DNA of 64,000 bases from Haloarcula amylovorans (GTDB taxonomy: Archaea; Halobacteriota; Halobacteria; Halobacteriales; Haloarculaceae): the NCBI RefSeq assembly GCF_004681185.1, contig NZ_SRIF01000001.1, positions 744,001 to 808,000 on the forward strand, given 5' to 3'. The position numbers were made by a program, and so were the translations under genes. The notes beneath the pieces were generated by a model that was not told where the DNA came from, made no database searches, and saw only the letters and a program-made list of their open reading frames with translations. Positions 1 through 10,298 of this stretch are shown piece by piece (position 1 is the stretch's first letter; the number at the start of each line of letters is the position of its first letter).

Positions 1-310
1 GGCAGATGCTCATATACACCGAATCGACGTCGGGTCGCTCCTCCCGGTCCACCTTCACGGGGACGAAGTGCTCGTTCAGCGTCTCCGCGACGGCCTCGTC
101 CTGAAAGCTCTCCTCCTCCATGACGTGACACCAGTGACAGGCCGCGTAGCCGATGGAGAGGAAGATAGGTACGTCGCGCTCTTTGGCGGCTTCGAGCGCC
201 TGTTCGTCCCACGGCTGCCAGTTCACCGGATTGTCGGCGTGCTGTCGAAGATACGGGCTCTCCTCCTCGTCGAGACGGTTTCGGGTCGTCGGGTCCGCGT
301 TGTCGCTCAT
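1..310 (-). CDS. Thioredoxin domain-containing protein (DUF255/YyaL-like), N-terminal part
   Basis: The gene starts at the ATG complementary to 308-310 and runs off the left edge, so only about 103 residues are visible. The N-terminus carries the family signature [14 protein letters not shown] and the redox motif CHWC near residues 58-61, followed by [14 protein letters not shown]. These are hallmarks of the DUF255 (spermatogenesis-associated protein 20/YyaL) family, which joins a thioredoxin-like domain to an (alpha/alpha)6 barrel that is not visible here. It is divergent from purD with about 90 bp between the starts. The biochemical role of this family is poorly defined; the name rests on the thioredoxin-like fold. 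Confidence 0.9.
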   Translation of the reverse strand, partial: MSDNADPTTRNRLDEEESPYLRQHADNPVNWQPWDEQALEAAKERDVPIFLSIGYAACHWCHVMEEESFQDEAVAETLNEHFVPVKVDREERPDVDSVYMSIC

Positions 311-403
311 ACTCGCCACTCGGTCGGCCGCGGGGAAAAGGAGTGTGTCCGGCATCAGCACGAGAGAGCAATACTTACGGTGCCGCCCATCCGGCGTTCG
401 GGT

Positions 404-1696
404 ATGACCGAGACTGTGCTGCTGGTGGGCGGTGGCGGCCGCGAACACGCCGTCGCTCGCGCGCTTGCCGACTCCGACGCGGACCTGTACGCCTGTGCCG
501 GGAACAAGAACCCCGGCATCGTCGCCCTGGCCGAGGGCTTCGAGACGCTCGATACGACCAACCCCAAGGCCGTCACGACCTACGCCCGCGAGGTGGACGC
601 GACGCTGGCCGTCGTCGGTCCCGAGGCACCGCTTGCGGCGGGCGTCGCCGACGCGCTGGACGACGAGGACATCTACGCCTTCGGCCCACAGGAGCAGGAA
701 GCCCGCATCGAGACGGACAAGGCGTTCCAGCGCCGCTTCATGCGCGAACACGACATCCCCGGCTGTCCGGACTTCGAGACGTTCGAGGACATGGAGGCCG
801 CCTGCGACTACATCGACGAGTACGACGGCGACCTCGCGGTCAAGCCCGCCGGGCTGACCGGTGGGAAGGGCGTCCGCGTTATCGGCGACCAGTGTACCGC
901 CGAGGGAGCGAAGGAGTACCTCCGGGATTCGGACTACGACCGGGTCGTTCTCGAAGAGCGCCTCGTCGGCGAAGAGTTCACGGTGCAGGCGTTCGTCGCC
1001 AACGGCGACCTCCGCGTGACGCCGGCGGTGCAGGACCACAAGCGCGCCTACGAGGGCGACGAGGGGCCGAACACCGGCGGGATGGGGAGTTACTCCGATT
1101 CCACCCTCGAACTGCCGTTCATGACCGAGGACGACTACGGCGACGCCGTCGACGTGCTCAAAGCGACCGTCGAGGCACTTTCCGGCTACAAGGGCGTTCT
1201 CTACGGTCAGTTCATGCTGACCGAGACCGGCCCGCGCGTTGTGGAGTTCAACGCACGTTTCGGCGACCCCGAGGCGATGAACACGCTCCCGGTGTTGAAC
1301 ACGGACTTCCTCGACGTGCTGACGGCCGCCCGCGACGACGTGTCGCTCCCGCAACTGTCCTTCCGTCCGAAGGCCACCGTCTGTAAGTACGCCGTCCCCG
1401 ACGGCTACCCGACTGACCCCGAAGCCGGTGCGAAGGTGACCATCGACGAGGACAACGCCGGCGAGGCAATCCTGTACTACGCCAGCGTCGACCAGCGCGA
1501 CGACGGTATCTACACGACGACGTCTCGCTCCTATGCCGTCGTCGGCGTCGCTGATTCCATCACGGACGCCGAAGAAATCGCCGAAGGTGCCCTCGAACGG
1601 GCGGGCACCGAGGGGCTACGGGTGCGCCACGACATCGGTAAACCCGACCTCGTCCAGCAGCGAATCGATCACATGGCCGAGATTCGCGGCGACTGA
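404..1696 (+). CDS. purD: Phosphoribosylamine--glycine ligase
   Basis: Cytosolic GAR synthetase of de novo purine synthesis, joining phosphoribosylamine and glycine with ATP. The 430-aa product has the usual length. The N-terminal loop GGGGREHA lies at residues 9-16. The ATP-grasp core shows [21 protein letters not shown] and the metal-binding [11 protein letters not shown] start at the ATG at 404 because the family signature begins there; the open frame continuing upstream to 68 lies opposite the divergent thioredoxin-domain gene and has no family resemblance. It appears monocistronic and is followed by a regulator gene after about 120 bp. Confidence 0.96.
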   Translation: MTETVLLVGGGGREHAVARALADSDADLYACAGNKNPGIVALAEGFETLDTTNPKAVTTYAREVDATLAVVGPEAPLAAGVADALDDEDIYAFGPQEQEARIETDKAFQRRFMREHDIPGCPDFETFEDMEAACDYIDEYDGDLAVKPAGLTGGKGVRVIGDQCTAEGAKEYLRDSDYDRVVLEERLVGEEFTVQAFVANGDLRVTPAVQDHKRAYEGDEGPNTGGMGSYSDSTLELPFMTEDDYGDAVDVLKATVEALSGYKGVLYGQFMLTETGPRVVEFNARFGDPEAMNTLPVLNTDFLDVLTAARDDVSLPQLSFRPKATVCKYAVPDGYPTDPEAGAKVTIDEDNAGEAILYYASVDQRDDGIYTTTSRSYAVVGVADSITDAEEIAEGALERAGTEGLRVRHDIGKPDLVQQRIDHMAEIRGD

Positions 1697-1815
1697 CGAC
1701 ACCGGCTCAGGTTCTATCGCCGCTCGAAATATAAGATAGATAACCTCTTTCCCCCTCATTTTTGAGCTATACGGCCCAATGTAGTGGTAGCTAATGACAC
1801 GATAGTCGAGATACT

Positions 1816-4368
1816 ATGTCTTCATCTCCAATCCACATCTTGCTTGTCGATCAGGACCCGACGGAATCGTCGGTCCACGTCGAGACGTTGCGAGAAGTGC
1901 TGTCCGCGGCAGACGTCGACGTGGCAGAGACTGCTGATGACGCCACCAAACTGCTCGAAGCAACCGAATACGAGGTTCTCCTCGCCCGCGAAGACCTCCA
2001 GACGACGGACGGTCTCTCGTTTCTCGCCGCTGCTGCCGAGACGGCTTTCGACCTGCAGACGATACTACTCGCAGACGATGTCACGACCGACTTGCTTCGA
2101 GAGGCCTCGGCAGTCGGAATCGACGAAGTCGTCCCGCTCTCCGTGGATCCGACCGACGACTCGACGCTGGCCCACCGACTCCGCGCCCGTCTCGACACGG
2201 TTCGGTCCTCGGCACGGGAGACCAGACTCGACTCGGCGACCGACAAAGAGCCCTCGCCCGAATCGGACTTACAGAACCCGGCACAGCTGCTCGAAGCGGT
2301 CGCTCGAATCGCCAACGACGGCATCATCACCATCGATACCGACAGCAAGATTCGCTTCGTGAATCCCGCGATGGAGGAGATTTTGGGATACACGCCGTCG
2401 GAACTGATCGGCGAACCGTTGACCGGCTTGATGAGCGACCGACTCGCTTCGCGTCACGAAGCGGGCTTCCAGCGGTATCTCGATACCGGCGAACGCCAGC
2501 TCGACTGGGACAACGTCGAACTCTCGGGCCAGCACAGTGACGGCACCGAGGTGCCACTCAGTATCTCGTTCAGTGAGATTACCTACGAAGGCGAGCGGTT
2601 CTTCACCGGTATCGTTCGGGATGTCAGCGAACAGAAACGACGGGAGCAGCGACTGCGGCAGTTGAACGAGGGGGCACAGGCCCTCTCGACGGCCGAGACG
2701 GTCGAAGAAGCCTGTAACATCGCGGTTCGAACTGCACAGGACACGCTCGACCTACCGATCTCCATGATCGCGTACTACGACGAACAGACCGGGACGCTCC
2801 AGCCGATGGCCCGAACGATCGCCGCCGACACGCTCACCGACGAAACGGAACTGTTCGCCCCAGAGCGTGACCTCCCGTGGGAGGTCTACCTCGAACAGGA
2901 GCGGCGGGTGATCCCGGACGTCTCGGCGGCGTCGAACCTCTCCGCGTCGGAGACGCCGCTACAGAGCGTCGTTCTCTTTCCCATCGGGAGTTACGGCGTG
3001 TTCGTAAGCGGTGCGACGGAACCGAAGACGTTCTCGCAGCACGATCTCACGCTCGTGACGCTGTTCGTAGCGAACATCCAGGCGGCTCTCGACCGGGTCG
3101 AACGCGAAGAGCAACTGCGAGAGCGAACCGCGGAACTCGAAGCGCGCACGGAGACGTTAGCTCGGGTCAACCGTCTCAACTCGGTCATCCGTGAGATTAC
3201 GCAGGTGTTGACCGAGGCGACCACTCGGGAAGAAATCGAACAGACGGTGTGTACGAAGTTGGCGAACGCCGAGTCCTATCGCTTCGCGTGGGTCGGCGAA
3301 CAGGAGACGGTCGGCGGACGAGTCGTGCCGCGAACGTCTGCGGGCGTCGAGAAGGGGTATCTGGACGATATCGAGATCACGGCCGACGAGGCGTCGGCGG
3401 CGAACGGACCGACGGGTCGAGCGGTCAAGACACACGAACCACAGGTCGAGAACAACCTCCACAGTGACCCGCCCTTCGAGCCGTGGCGACAAGCCGCCCT
3501 CCAGCGCGGCTACCGCGCGAGTATCTCGGTGCCATTCGTTCACGAAGACATCCTCTACGGCGTGTTGAACCTGTACGCGGGGACCCCGAACATCTTCGAC
3601 GAGTTAGAGGAAACCGTGCTGGCGGAGTTGGGGCGGATGATCGGGTACGCGATCAACGCCCTCGAACGGAAGAAGATGCTCGTGAGCGAGACGGCCGTCG
3701 AACTGGAGTTTCGGGTGACCGATCCCGACATCGCGGCGATCAAGTTCACACAGGAAACCGGCAGTCGGTTCGAGTTCGAGGCGCTGGTCGATCAGGCTGA
3801 TGGAACGTTGCGGGCGTTCTTCACTATCGACGGAAGCAGTCCCGATACCATCAGAACGTTTGCCGACCGCTCGACGGCGATCAAAGACATCCGACTGATC
3901 GCACAGCGAGAGAGCGGCTACTTCTACGAGGCGACGCTCAACGAGACGAGTTTCTTCGCGTCGCTACTCAGCGCCGGGGCGCACCCGACCACGCTCACCT
4001 CGACGCCGGAGGGCGCGGAGTTGCTGGTCGAACTCCCCAGTTCGGGCGACATCAAGGCGTTCTTAGAGATGTTCCTGAGTCAGTACGACGCGGAACTGAC
4101 CGCCAGACGCGAACTCGACCGGCCGGTCCTCACCGAAGAGGAGTTCGAAGCCATCTACTTAGAGCAGTTGACTGACCGCGAAGAGGAGGTGTTGCGAACG
4201 GCATACCACGCCGGGTTCTTCAACTTCCCACGGGATAGCTCCGGCAGCGATATCGCGGAAATCCTCGGCATCTCCCAACCGACGGTGAGCCGACACATCC
4301 GGAAGGGGGAGCGAAAGCTCTTCGACATCGTCTTCGGCGAGCAGTCGGCGACCGGGCCGGAACAGTAA
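1816..4368 (+). CDS. Bat-like regulator: pseudo-receiver, PAS, two GAF, BAT and HTH_10 domains
   Basis: An 850-aa cytoplasmic sensor-regulator of the haloarchaeal bacterio-opsin-activator type. Domains in order: a receiver-like fold (about 1-130), PAS (about 155-275, IITIDTDSKIRFVNPAME), GAF (about 290-430), a second GAF (about 455-615), a Bat-type domain (about 620-770) and a C-terminal HTH_10 (about 780-840, with ISQPTVSRHIRKGE). The receiver has VLLAREDL where phosphorylatable proteins have VLLDxxMP, so the phospho-acceptor Asp appears lost. It probably senses a small molecule or redox/light state and controls transcription directly. No opsin or carotenoid gene is adjacent, so the target is unknown. 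Confidence 0.9.
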   Translation: MSSSPIHILLVDQDPTESSVHVETLREVLSAADVDVAETADDATKLLEATEYEVLLAREDLQTTDGLSFLAAAAETAFDLQTILLADDVTTDLLREASAVGIDEVVPLSVDPTDDSTLAHRLRARLDTVRSSARETRLDSATDKEPSPESDLQNPAQLLEAVARIANDGIITIDTDSKIRFVNPAMEEILGYTPSELIGEPLTGLMSDRLASRHEAGFQRYLDTGERQLDWDNVELSGQHSDGTEVPLSISFSEITYEGERFFTGIVRDVSEQKRREQRLRQLNEGAQALSTAETVEEACNIAVRTAQDTLDLPISMIAYYDEQTGTLQPMARTIAADTLTDETELFAPERDLPWEVYLEQERRVIPDVSAASNLSASETPLQSVVLFPIGSYGVFVSGATEPKTFSQHDLTLVTLFVANIQAALDRVEREEQLRERTAELEARTETLARVNRLNSVIREITQVLTEATTREEIEQTVCTKLANAESYRFAWVGEQETVGGRVVPRTSAGVEKGYLDDIEITADEASAANGPTGRAVKTHEPQVENNLHSDPPFEPWRQAALQRGYRASISVPFVHEDILYGVLNLYAGTPNIFDELEETVLAELGRMIGYAINALERKKMLVSETAVELEFRVTDPDIAAIKFTQETGSRFEFEALVDQADGTLRAFFTIDGSSPDTIRTFADRSTAIKDIRLIAQRESGYFYEATLNETSFFASLLSAGAHPTTLTSTPEGAELLVELPSSGDIKAFLEMFLSQYDAELTARRELDRPVLTEEEFEAIYLEQLTDREEEVLRTAYHAGFFNFPRDSSGSDIAEILGISQPTVSRHIRKGERKLFDIVFGEQSATGPEQ

Positions 4369-4774
4369 CTCGGCGGTATAGCGCTCCTCTCGGCGAACCG
4401 ACGGCCCGTGCATCCATATTCGCCGAACCTCTCCGTCGAGCGTACGAGTATACGGGCCAGTGATATGTGGCCGGTAGACGAACCCGTAGGTGGCAGGACC
4501 AGTGTATGAGCGAACGGACGCAGACCCTGATAGGGAGGGTGGGATCACGCCCCGCCAGTCGCACTCGTGATCAGAGGGTGGGGGCCCTCGTGGCGGCATC
4601 CACAGCGAACGGACCGCGGCGGTCGGAGCAGAGTAACTGCCACTTCGACCGAACTGCGGGCACAGCGCGAAGGTTGGCCGAGACAGACACAACGGGTCCC
4701 GAACGGCGAGACATTCTCGCTCGGGAGCCGGGTATCGTCGGCGACGATGTCGACAGCACGCTCGGGGGAACGTA
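4369..4774. other. Gene-poor gap between the Bat-like regulator and a zinc-finger protein
   Basis: About 400 bp with no convincing gene. A plus-strand frame opens at an ATG at 4506 and ends in a TAA that overlaps the ATG at 4775, but its codon use is not typical of its neighbours and its product is basic and featureless. No tRNA-like or terminator-like structure was seen. Confidence 0.4.
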
Positions 4775-4975
4775 ATGTCGCCACACGTAGACGAAACGAT
4801 CGCCGAGACCTCGCTCAGCGAGACGGCGGACGGCGATATCGTGACGATCTGTACGAAGTGCGATGGAGAACTCGACCCCGGAGAGCGAACGCCGACGGTG
4901 GCGACGATGGAGGACGGCGTCACCGTCTACCTCTTCTGTGACGAGGACTGCAAAGCGACGTTCCAGAGCGACTGA
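4775..4975 (+). CDS. Small haloarchaeal zinc-finger protein
   Basis: A 66-aa acidic protein with two cysteine pairs, CTKC near residue 29 and FCDEDC near residue 55, which fit one treble-clef or rubredoxin-like zinc site. Many short haloarchaeal proteins have this layout and no assigned function. The start overlaps the stop of a doubtful upstream frame (TAATG). It is followed by an acyltransferase in the same direction after about 110 bp. Confidence 0.75.
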   Translation: MSPHVDETIAETSLSETADGDIVTICTKCDGELDPGERTPTVATMEDGVTVYLFCDEDCKATFQSD

Positions 4976-5084
4976 GCCGCCTACCGACGACTGCGGTCGT
5001 ACTGCCTTCGAGACACGGACGACGGCACCGACTGACACAGCAGGTCCGAGTGGTTTGATTATCTCCGGGTCGCTATCGGTTCCT

Positions 5085-5597
5085 GTGAGCGGCCAACGAC
5101 ACGACGACCTCGACCGCCATCCGACCCCCGGCCCGCGCAACTCCCTGTTCTCGTGGCCCGACGCGAAACACCCGCTGCGCGTGATGGTCAACTACGCCGT
5201 CATCCTCATCTGTCGCGTCTCGCCGAGTCTGCAGCTCAAAAACTGGCTGTTGCGCCGTCTCGGCGTCACCGTCGGGACCGGCGTCGCGTGGGGCCTCGAA
5301 TCGACACCGGACGTGTTCTGGCCGGAACTCATCACCGTCAGAGACGACGCCATCGTCGGCTACGACGCGACGCTGCTCTGTCACGAGTTCCTCCAGACCG
5401 AGTATCGCACCGGCGAAGTCGTCGTCGGCGAACGAGCGATGATCGGCGCGGGCGCGATCGTCCTCCCGGGCGTGACGATTGGAGCCGACGCGCAGGTGGC
5501 TGCGAACTCCCTCGTCACGGACGACGTCCCGCCGGAGACGACCGTCGCTGGCGTCCCGGCGGAGCCGATAGAACGGGGCAATGACGCCAACAATTAG
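5085..5597 (+). CDS. Acyltransferase with left-handed beta-helix (hexapeptide) fold
   Basis: A protein of about 170 aa related to sugar O-acetyltransferases of the maltose/galactoside acetyltransferase type. The C-terminal half has imperfect hexapeptide repeats (GEVVVGERAMIGAGAIVLPGVTIG) and the closing signature ANSLVTDDVPPETTVAGVPA, with a central YDATLLCHEFLQTEY that may supply the catalytic His. The frame is open further upstream, but the likely start is the GTG at 5085 because upstream residues overlap the zinc-finger gene in another frame. The acyl acceptor is unknown; cell-surface sugar modification is a possibility. Confidence 0.85.
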   Translation: MSGQRHDDLDRHPTPGPRNSLFSWPDAKHPLRVMVNYAVILICRVSPSLQLKNWLLRRLGVTVGTGVAWGLESTPDVFWPELITVRDDAIVGYDATLLCHEFLQTEYRTGEVVVGERAMIGAGAIVLPGVTIGADAQVAANSLVTDDVPPETTVAGVPAEPIERGNDANN

Positions 5598-5606
5598 CGT
5601 CGACAG

Positions 5607-6401
5607 CTAGTTCCGGACGCGGACGATACCCGACCGGATGACCAACTGGTTCGGGATGATGTGTTCTTTCCCCTCGCTCTCGACGTGCGTGACGAACATA
5701 TCGACCTCTTGAACGATACCCTGGCGGTCGCCGATAACAACCTCGTCACCGATGCTGTACGGCTCCGACAGCAAGAGGTAGAGTCCGGCGGCGCTCGCAG
5801 CTAACAGGTCTTTCAGCGCCAGACCGATGATGAAGACGAGACCGAAGGAGTACGCCGCAAGCAGGATGAGCAGCGCCATCGTATCGACGCCTAGCTGACC
5901 GAGTGCGATGAGGACGGCCAGATAGAAGATGCTGTACTTGACGAGTTCCGGCACCAGCGTCGCCTCCGGGAGTTTCACGCTCCGGAGGCGCTCCGACACG
6001 ACGAGCCGTGCCTTATCACCAGCGATGAGACCGATGATGAGCGCGAAGGCGGCGATAAAGAGGTCCGGGAGGAAGCCGGTGAAACGAGTCCAGTACGCCT
6101 CCGGATTGCCCAGTTGGGCGATGTTCAGCGCTACCGTGACGGTGACGATGTAGACGAACAGCGCCGCGAGGTTCGAGACGATTCCGACCGTGGACGTGCC
6201 CAGACTCCGAGCGGTCCGCTCGAACGGCGTCCCTTCGACGGCCTCGGGGACGCCAAGTTCACGCATGAACTGCCGTGAGGCCCGCCAGACGAGTACGCCG
6301 AGTATCAGGCCGACGAAGAGGACGATAATCGAGAGCAACACGGCGTTCTCCGGCGAGAACAGCGTTCGAATGACGTCCGGCCAGTCGAATCCCAGTTGCA
6401 T
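5607..6401 (-). CDS. Small MscS-family mechanosensitive channel
   Basis: A 264-aa membrane protein with about five hydrophobic segments and a C-terminal MscS beta domain (SEPYSIGDEVVIGDRQGIV, IIPNQLVI). It ends soon after that domain, so the large cytoplasmic vestibule of full-length MscS is missing. It lies 2 bp downstream of dacZ and is almost certainly co-transcribed with it. The pairing is known in haloarchaea and fits a role in osmotic control tied to c-di-AMP; direct regulation of this channel by c-di-AMP is inference. Confidence 0.92.
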   Translation of the reverse strand: MQLGFDWPDVIRTLFSPENAVLLSIIVLFVGLILGVLVWRASRQFMRELGVPEAVEGTPFERTARSLGTSTVGIVSNLAALFVYIVTVTVALNIAQLGNPEAYWTRFTGFLPDLFIAAFALIIGLIAGDKARLVVSERLRSVKLPEATLVPELVKYSIFYLAVLIALGQLGVDTMALLILLAAYSFGLVFIIGLALKDLLAASAAGLYLLLSEPYSIGDEVVIGDRQGIVQEVDMFVTHVESEGKEHIIPNQLVIRSGIVRVRN

Positions 6402-6403
6402 CG

Positions 6404-7213
6404 TCAGTATTCCTCAGGGTCGATTTCGAGGACGATTTCCCCGCCTTTGAACGCCCGCACGAGGCCGTCGCTCTCGGAGAGGACGATCGCAGTCGCGTTC
6501 GTATCGCGAGAGATTGCCCCACCAGCCATGTGTCGCGCACCCAGCCCCTTCGGGATGTCCACCCCTTCGGCAGAGGGTTCGAGGTAGCGGTACGCGGAGA
6601 CGATCTTTCCGGCGTCGGAGATGACGAACGCACCGTCGAGCCGCGAGAACTCCTTCAACATCACGTTGACGATGGGGTCGCCGACGTGGACGTGGGACTT
6701 CTCGAAGGGGTTGTACGAGAGCGGCCGGGACTTATTCATCACCTTGCCGGCGTCGCCGACGACGAACAGCGCGCCGACGGGTTTGCCCTTCTGGCCTTTC
6801 TTCCCGAGTTCGATGGCCACCTCGAAGACGTCACGAACGACGCCGGGTTCGGCCCGGGAGTTGACGAACAGGTCGTAGACGCCCGACGGCGAGAACTCGT
6901 TGGTCTCGATACGGGCGACGGTGTTTCCGACCCCACCTAAGAAGTCAGTCACGCAGACGACTTCGTCTCCCTCCTCGAAGAACTCTTTTTCCAGTGCGCC
7001 CTCGATACCGAAGCGTATCCGATCTTCGAGATCGGTGAAGTCGATCGGCAGTTCGACGAAATTATCCGCGCCAACGGTGTTCTCCGGGCCAACGACGACG
7101 ACGGGGAGATCCGCGTCCTCGAACTGCTCGAAGGCAGCGGCGTTCGGAGAGAACAGCGAGACGGCATCGGCGTCTGCGACCACGTCGGCGAGCAGGTCGC
7201 GCAACTCGTTCAT
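6404..7213 (-). CDS. dacZ: Diadenylate cyclase
   Basis: Makes c-di-AMP from two ATP. The catalytic DisA_N/DAC domain is C-terminal, with the DGA motif (LDGAFVISDAGKI) and a GARHMAG segment matching the RHR/RHM motif, followed by DTNATAIVLSESDG. The N-terminal half (about 1-130) has the pyruvate-kinase-like fold seen in archaeal DacZ. I start at the ATG complementary to 7211-7213; a GTG 12 bp upstream is also in frame. It is the first gene of a two-gene operon with mscS, which supports a role in osmoadaptation. Confidence 0.93.
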   Translation of the reverse strand: MNELRDLLADVVADADAVSLFSPNAAAFEQFEDADLPVVVVGPENTVGADNFVELPIDFTDLEDRIRFGIEGALEKEFFEEGDEVVCVTDFLGGVGNTVARIETNEFSPSGVYDLFVNSRAEPGVVRDVFEVAIELGKKGQKGKPVGALFVVGDAGKVMNKSRPLSYNPFEKSHVHVGDPIVNVMLKEFSRLDGAFVISDAGKIVSAYRYLEPSAEGVDIPKGLGARHMAGGAISRDTNATAIVLSESDGLVRAFKGGEIVLEIDPEEY

Positions 7214-7310
7214 TGTACGTATCACGATGGCAGACAGGAAAAAAGTTTATGGGCAGTCAGCCGACCGTCGGCCCTCTGTCAGACAGCCCGCGTTGCCGAA
7301 CGGCCAGCCG

Positions 7311-8606
7311 TCACCGATTCGTCAGCAGCCGGTCGAAGGCACCGCTCGCCGCGTGGGTGTGACAGTACGTCCCAACGGTAGCGTACTCGGTGAGACCGTC
7401 GTGGTCGCCGTCGATGCCGGTCCCGCGCTCGACGTCGAAGGCGAACCTCGCATCCGACTCCACGGTGGCCGCGGAGTAGTGAAACTCGTGGCCGCGGCGA
7501 GTCGTCCCCTCGACGGCGAGCGGCGTCGCCCGCGCCGCAGTCAGCTCGACGTGGTCGAGCGCCTGATAGCGCTCGCGCATCTCGACGGCCGCTGGCAACA
7601 CGCCTGCCATCTCGTAGGTGTCGCCCTCGGTCGTCGAGAGCGACTCTGAGAGCGCCATCAACCCGCCACACTCGCCGTAGATGGGCACTCCATCGGCCGC
7701 TCGTTCCCCGATCTCGTCGATCGTGGGCGACTCGGCCAGTTCCGGGGCATGCAGTTCCGGATATCCGCCGGGCAGGTAGACGGCGTCCGCGTCGGGAACC
7801 GGGTCACCGGCGAGCGGCGAGAACGGCGTCACCTCGCCCAGTTCACGGAGACGTTCGACGGTGCTCGGATAGACGAAACAAAAGGCGGCGTCGCGCGCGA
7901 TCACGATTTGCTTCCCGGTCGGTTCCGGCGGTGACGGCGACTCTGTCGGCGGTTCGCGGGCCGCGTCTACGAGTCCCTCGGTGTCGATGTGTGCTGCCGC
8001 TTCTGCGAGCGCGTCCCCGTCGATGGGCGCTTCCTCGCCCATGTGGAGGCCGAGATGTCGCTCCGGGATTTCGAGGGCCGTCGTCGGCGGAATCCGGCCT
8101 AGATACGCCAGTTCGTCGGGAAGCGCCCCGCGGATGCCCTCGGCGTGTCGCCCGCCGTGGGCCCGCTGTGCGAGGACGCCGACCACGTCCACGTCTCGGC
8201 CGATGCGGTCCGCGTAGGTGCGAAACCCGAGCGCCGTCGCGCCGACGCTCTCCATCCCGGCGCTCGCATCGACGACCAGCACCACCGGTAGGTCGAGCGC
8301 TTCGGCGACACTGGCTGTCGAGGCCGCCGACCCGTCGTATAACCCCATCATTCCCTCGACGACGCAGATATCGCCCTCGCCGCGCCAGTATGTTCGGCGC
8401 AGTCCGCTCTCACCGGCCAGCCACGGATCCAGCGAGCGCGACGATTTTTCGGTGACGGCCTCGTGGTGGCTCGGGTCGATGAAGTCCGGGCCGGCCTTCG
8501 CCGGTTGCGGGTCGTAGCCCGCCGCGTCGAGGGCGGTCAGCGTAGCCAACGTCGCCACGGTCTTGCCGACGCCGGAAGCCGTGCCCGCGAGGACGACGCC
8601 CTTCAC
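7311..8606 (-). CDS. cbiA: Cobyrinate a,c-diamide synthase
   Basis: Cobalamin pathway amidotransferase that amidates the a and c carboxylates of cobyrinate with glutamine and ATP. The 431-aa product has an N-terminal P-loop ([10 protein letters not shown]), the GLYDG segment of the CobB/CbiA family, and a C-terminal class I glutaminase domain with the nucleophile Cys in [11 protein letters not shown]. The start overlaps the stop of the upstream cobT-like gene by 4 bp (ATGA), so the two are translationally coupled. The name cobB is used for the same enzyme in aerobic pathways. Confidence 0.95.
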   Translation of the reverse strand: MKGVVLAGTASGVGKTVATLATLTALDAAGYDPQPAKAGPDFIDPSHHEAVTEKSSRSLDPWLAGESGLRRTYWRGEGDICVVEGMMGLYDGSAASTASVAEALDLPVVLVVDASAGMESVGATALGFRTYADRIGRDVDVVGVLAQRAHGGRHAEGIRGALPDELAYLGRIPPTTALEIPERHLGLHMGEEAPIDGDALAEAAAHIDTEGLVDAAREPPTESPSPPEPTGKQIVIARDAAFCFVYPSTVERLRELGEVTPFSPLAGDPVPDADAVYLPGGYPELHAPELAESPTIDEIGERAADGVPIYGECGGLMALSESLSTTEGDTYEMAGVLPAAVEMRERYQALDHVELTAARATPLAVEGTTRRGHEFHYSAATVESDARFAFDVERGTGIDGDHDGLTEYATVGTYCHTHAASGAFDRLLTNR

Positions 8607-9631
8607 GGCGACGCACCGACCGCACTGTCGAGCAGGTCGTCGTACACCGCGGCGAACCGTTCGCGAACGTCGGTCATCGGGATGCCCGCTCGGTCGGCCA
8701 GCGCCAGCGCCCCACCCATACCGACGCCCTCCTTCGCTTCGCCAGCGACGAAGCGCTCCATCGCCACGTGATCGCTCTCGGCGAACCCGGGGTCAGTCAC
8801 GGTCACGTCGAGCGAGAGCGACGCCGCGCTCGCTCGGAGGTCCGCCGTCTCGTCGTCGGCGACGAATTGCGTCGTCGCCAGCCCCAGTCGTCCCTCGTAG
8901 CCGCCGTGGCGCACCAGCGCCGCGACGGCCAGTTGCTGTGTCCCGCCCGCGAGCGTCACGGGCGTATCCGTCTCGACGGCCCCGGCGGTCAGTCCCGCGA
9001 GCGTCGCTAAGACCGGGTCACCCATCCGCCGGACGGCCCGTTTAGGGTCGCCGCTAGCGTCGCCTGGCGCGAGCGAACTCGCTTCGAGCGCTGTTTCGAC
9101 AGCTGCCTGTTTCTGTTCGGTCGGGTTGGCCGGTAGCGACGAGGAGACCATCGCCTCCTCGCCCAACGCGCGCAAGACGCCCAGTGCTGTCGTCGTCCCG
9201 CCGGGAATCGTCTCCGCCAGCCACAGCTCGTCGGCCGGAAGTCGCCGACCGAACTGCCGTGCGGCCTCGAACGCGCCGTACGCGGTCGGCACCGGGTCCT
9301 GCTCCGCGATATCGCGCCCGACACCAGCGCCGACCGTCACCGTCGGCGCGGCGGTCGGGTTCGCCAGCCCGCCGTCGACGACGGTCACCTCGAATCCCAG
9401 TAGCTCCCGCACCGCTCGCGTGACCAGTGCGGGCGTCGGACAGCCGCTGGGGCTAACCGGGACGTGCTCCGTCCGGACCGGCCGCCCGTACGTGAGCAGT
9501 TCGGCGTCTGCCGCGGGCGTCTCGACCATCAGTTCGGAATCGGCTCCGGCGGCGCTGATACCGTCCCGCTGTGCCGTCTCCGTCGTCCCCGCGACGAGGA
9601 CGAATCGGCTTCCATCACCCGAGTGTTCCAT
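8603..9631 (-). CDS. cobT: Nicotinate-nucleotide--dimethylbenzimidazole phosphoribosyltransferase family (archaeal CobT)
   Basis: A 342-aa cytosolic enzyme expected to activate the lower-ligand base for cobamide assembly. The archaeal form of the family is recognisable from [18 protein letters not shown], the glycine-rich [23 protein letters not shown] and the C-terminal [12 protein letters not shown]. It is the first gene of a two-gene unit with cbiA, sharing an ATGA overlap. Archaea may use bases other than dimethylbenzimidazole, so the exact substrate is uncertain although the family call is firm. Confidence 0.9.
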   Translation of the reverse strand: MEHSGDGSRFVLVAGTTETAQRDGISAAGADSELMVETPAADAELLTYGRPVRTEHVPVSPSGCPTPALVTRAVRELLGFEVTVVDGGLANPTAAPTVTVGAGVGRDIAEQDPVPTAYGAFEAARQFGRRLPADELWLAETIPGGTTTALGVLRALGEEAMVSSSLPANPTEQKQAAVETALEASSLAPGDASGDPKRAVRRMGDPVLATLAGLTAGAVETDTPVTLAGGTQQLAVAALVRHGGYEGRLGLATTQFVADDETADLRASAASLSLDVTVTDPGFAESDHVAMERFVAGEAKEGVGMGGALALADRAGIPMTDVRERFAAVYDDLLDSAVGASP

Positions 9632-9782
9632 ACTGGTTTGGAGTACTGCAACCGCACTTTAACGCACCGGTGTACCCGGTCGGCCGCTTCGCTCGCTGTC
9701 GCTGGCTTCGAGCCCTGCCGCTTCTCGTCTGAACGCCGCAGTTGGGCGTATGATTTAAGCGACCCGGCCCGCCACTCCCGGT

Positions 9783-10007
9783 ATGGAAGATTTCGATGAC
9801 CTCGTCTCGTCGCTGACGCCGCGCGAGGACAACGACGCCATCAAATCGTACCAGAACACGACTGCCGTCGCCTGTCCGGCCTGCGAGAAACCGTTCGACG
9901 ATATGGTCGTCTGTAAGCAGGAATTCACCTCGCTGAATCTCGACTTCGAAATGGACCTGTGTACAGCCATCCACGACGGCAACGTCGTGTTGTTCACACA
10001 CAAATAA
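9783..10007 (+). CDS. Small haloarchaeal protein with one CxxC knuckle
   Basis: A 74-aa acidic protein with CPAC near residues 32-35 and two further single cysteines (VVCKQ, MDLCTA), a pattern compatible with metal binding. Short proteins like this recur in haloarchaea, sometimes labelled as flagella-cluster proteins, without demonstrated function. It is divergent from cobT, about 150 bp away. Confidence 0.7.
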   Translation: MEDFDDLVSSLTPREDNDAIKSYQNTTAVACPACEKPFDDMVVCKQEFTSLNLDFEMDLCTAIHDGNVVLFTHK

Positions 10008-10298
10008 CTCCGTCACGTTCTCCAGCGGTAGCGCACGCCGAGCGACCGGTCCTGCCCCCGAGTTACGCCCCTTTGCACGCCCTGTTCGAACCACTCCGTT
10101 CGAACTGTCCGTCACAATCGTCTCCGGTAGCTGCTGTCAACTGGTGCCATAGAGCCGCAGTACTGTGTCCGCCCCGACGACACGAAGCCGAGACGCTGGA
10201 ATATACAGGCCGAGCGGTGAAGCCAGTCCCGTTCGCCTAGTCCATATACGAGCGTATCACAGGGGCAGTCCACCGCTGCCCATCCGAGGTATCTCGAC

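Noticed and set aside
68..403. N-terminal extension of purD
   Set aside because: It lies opposite the thioredoxin-domain gene, has no family similarity, and PurD's nucleotide loop begins a few residues after the ATG at 404.
4506..4775. Plus-strand frame ending in a TAATG overlap with the small zinc-finger gene
   Set aside because: Codon use and the basic, featureless product differ from neighbouring genes; the overlap alone is weak support.
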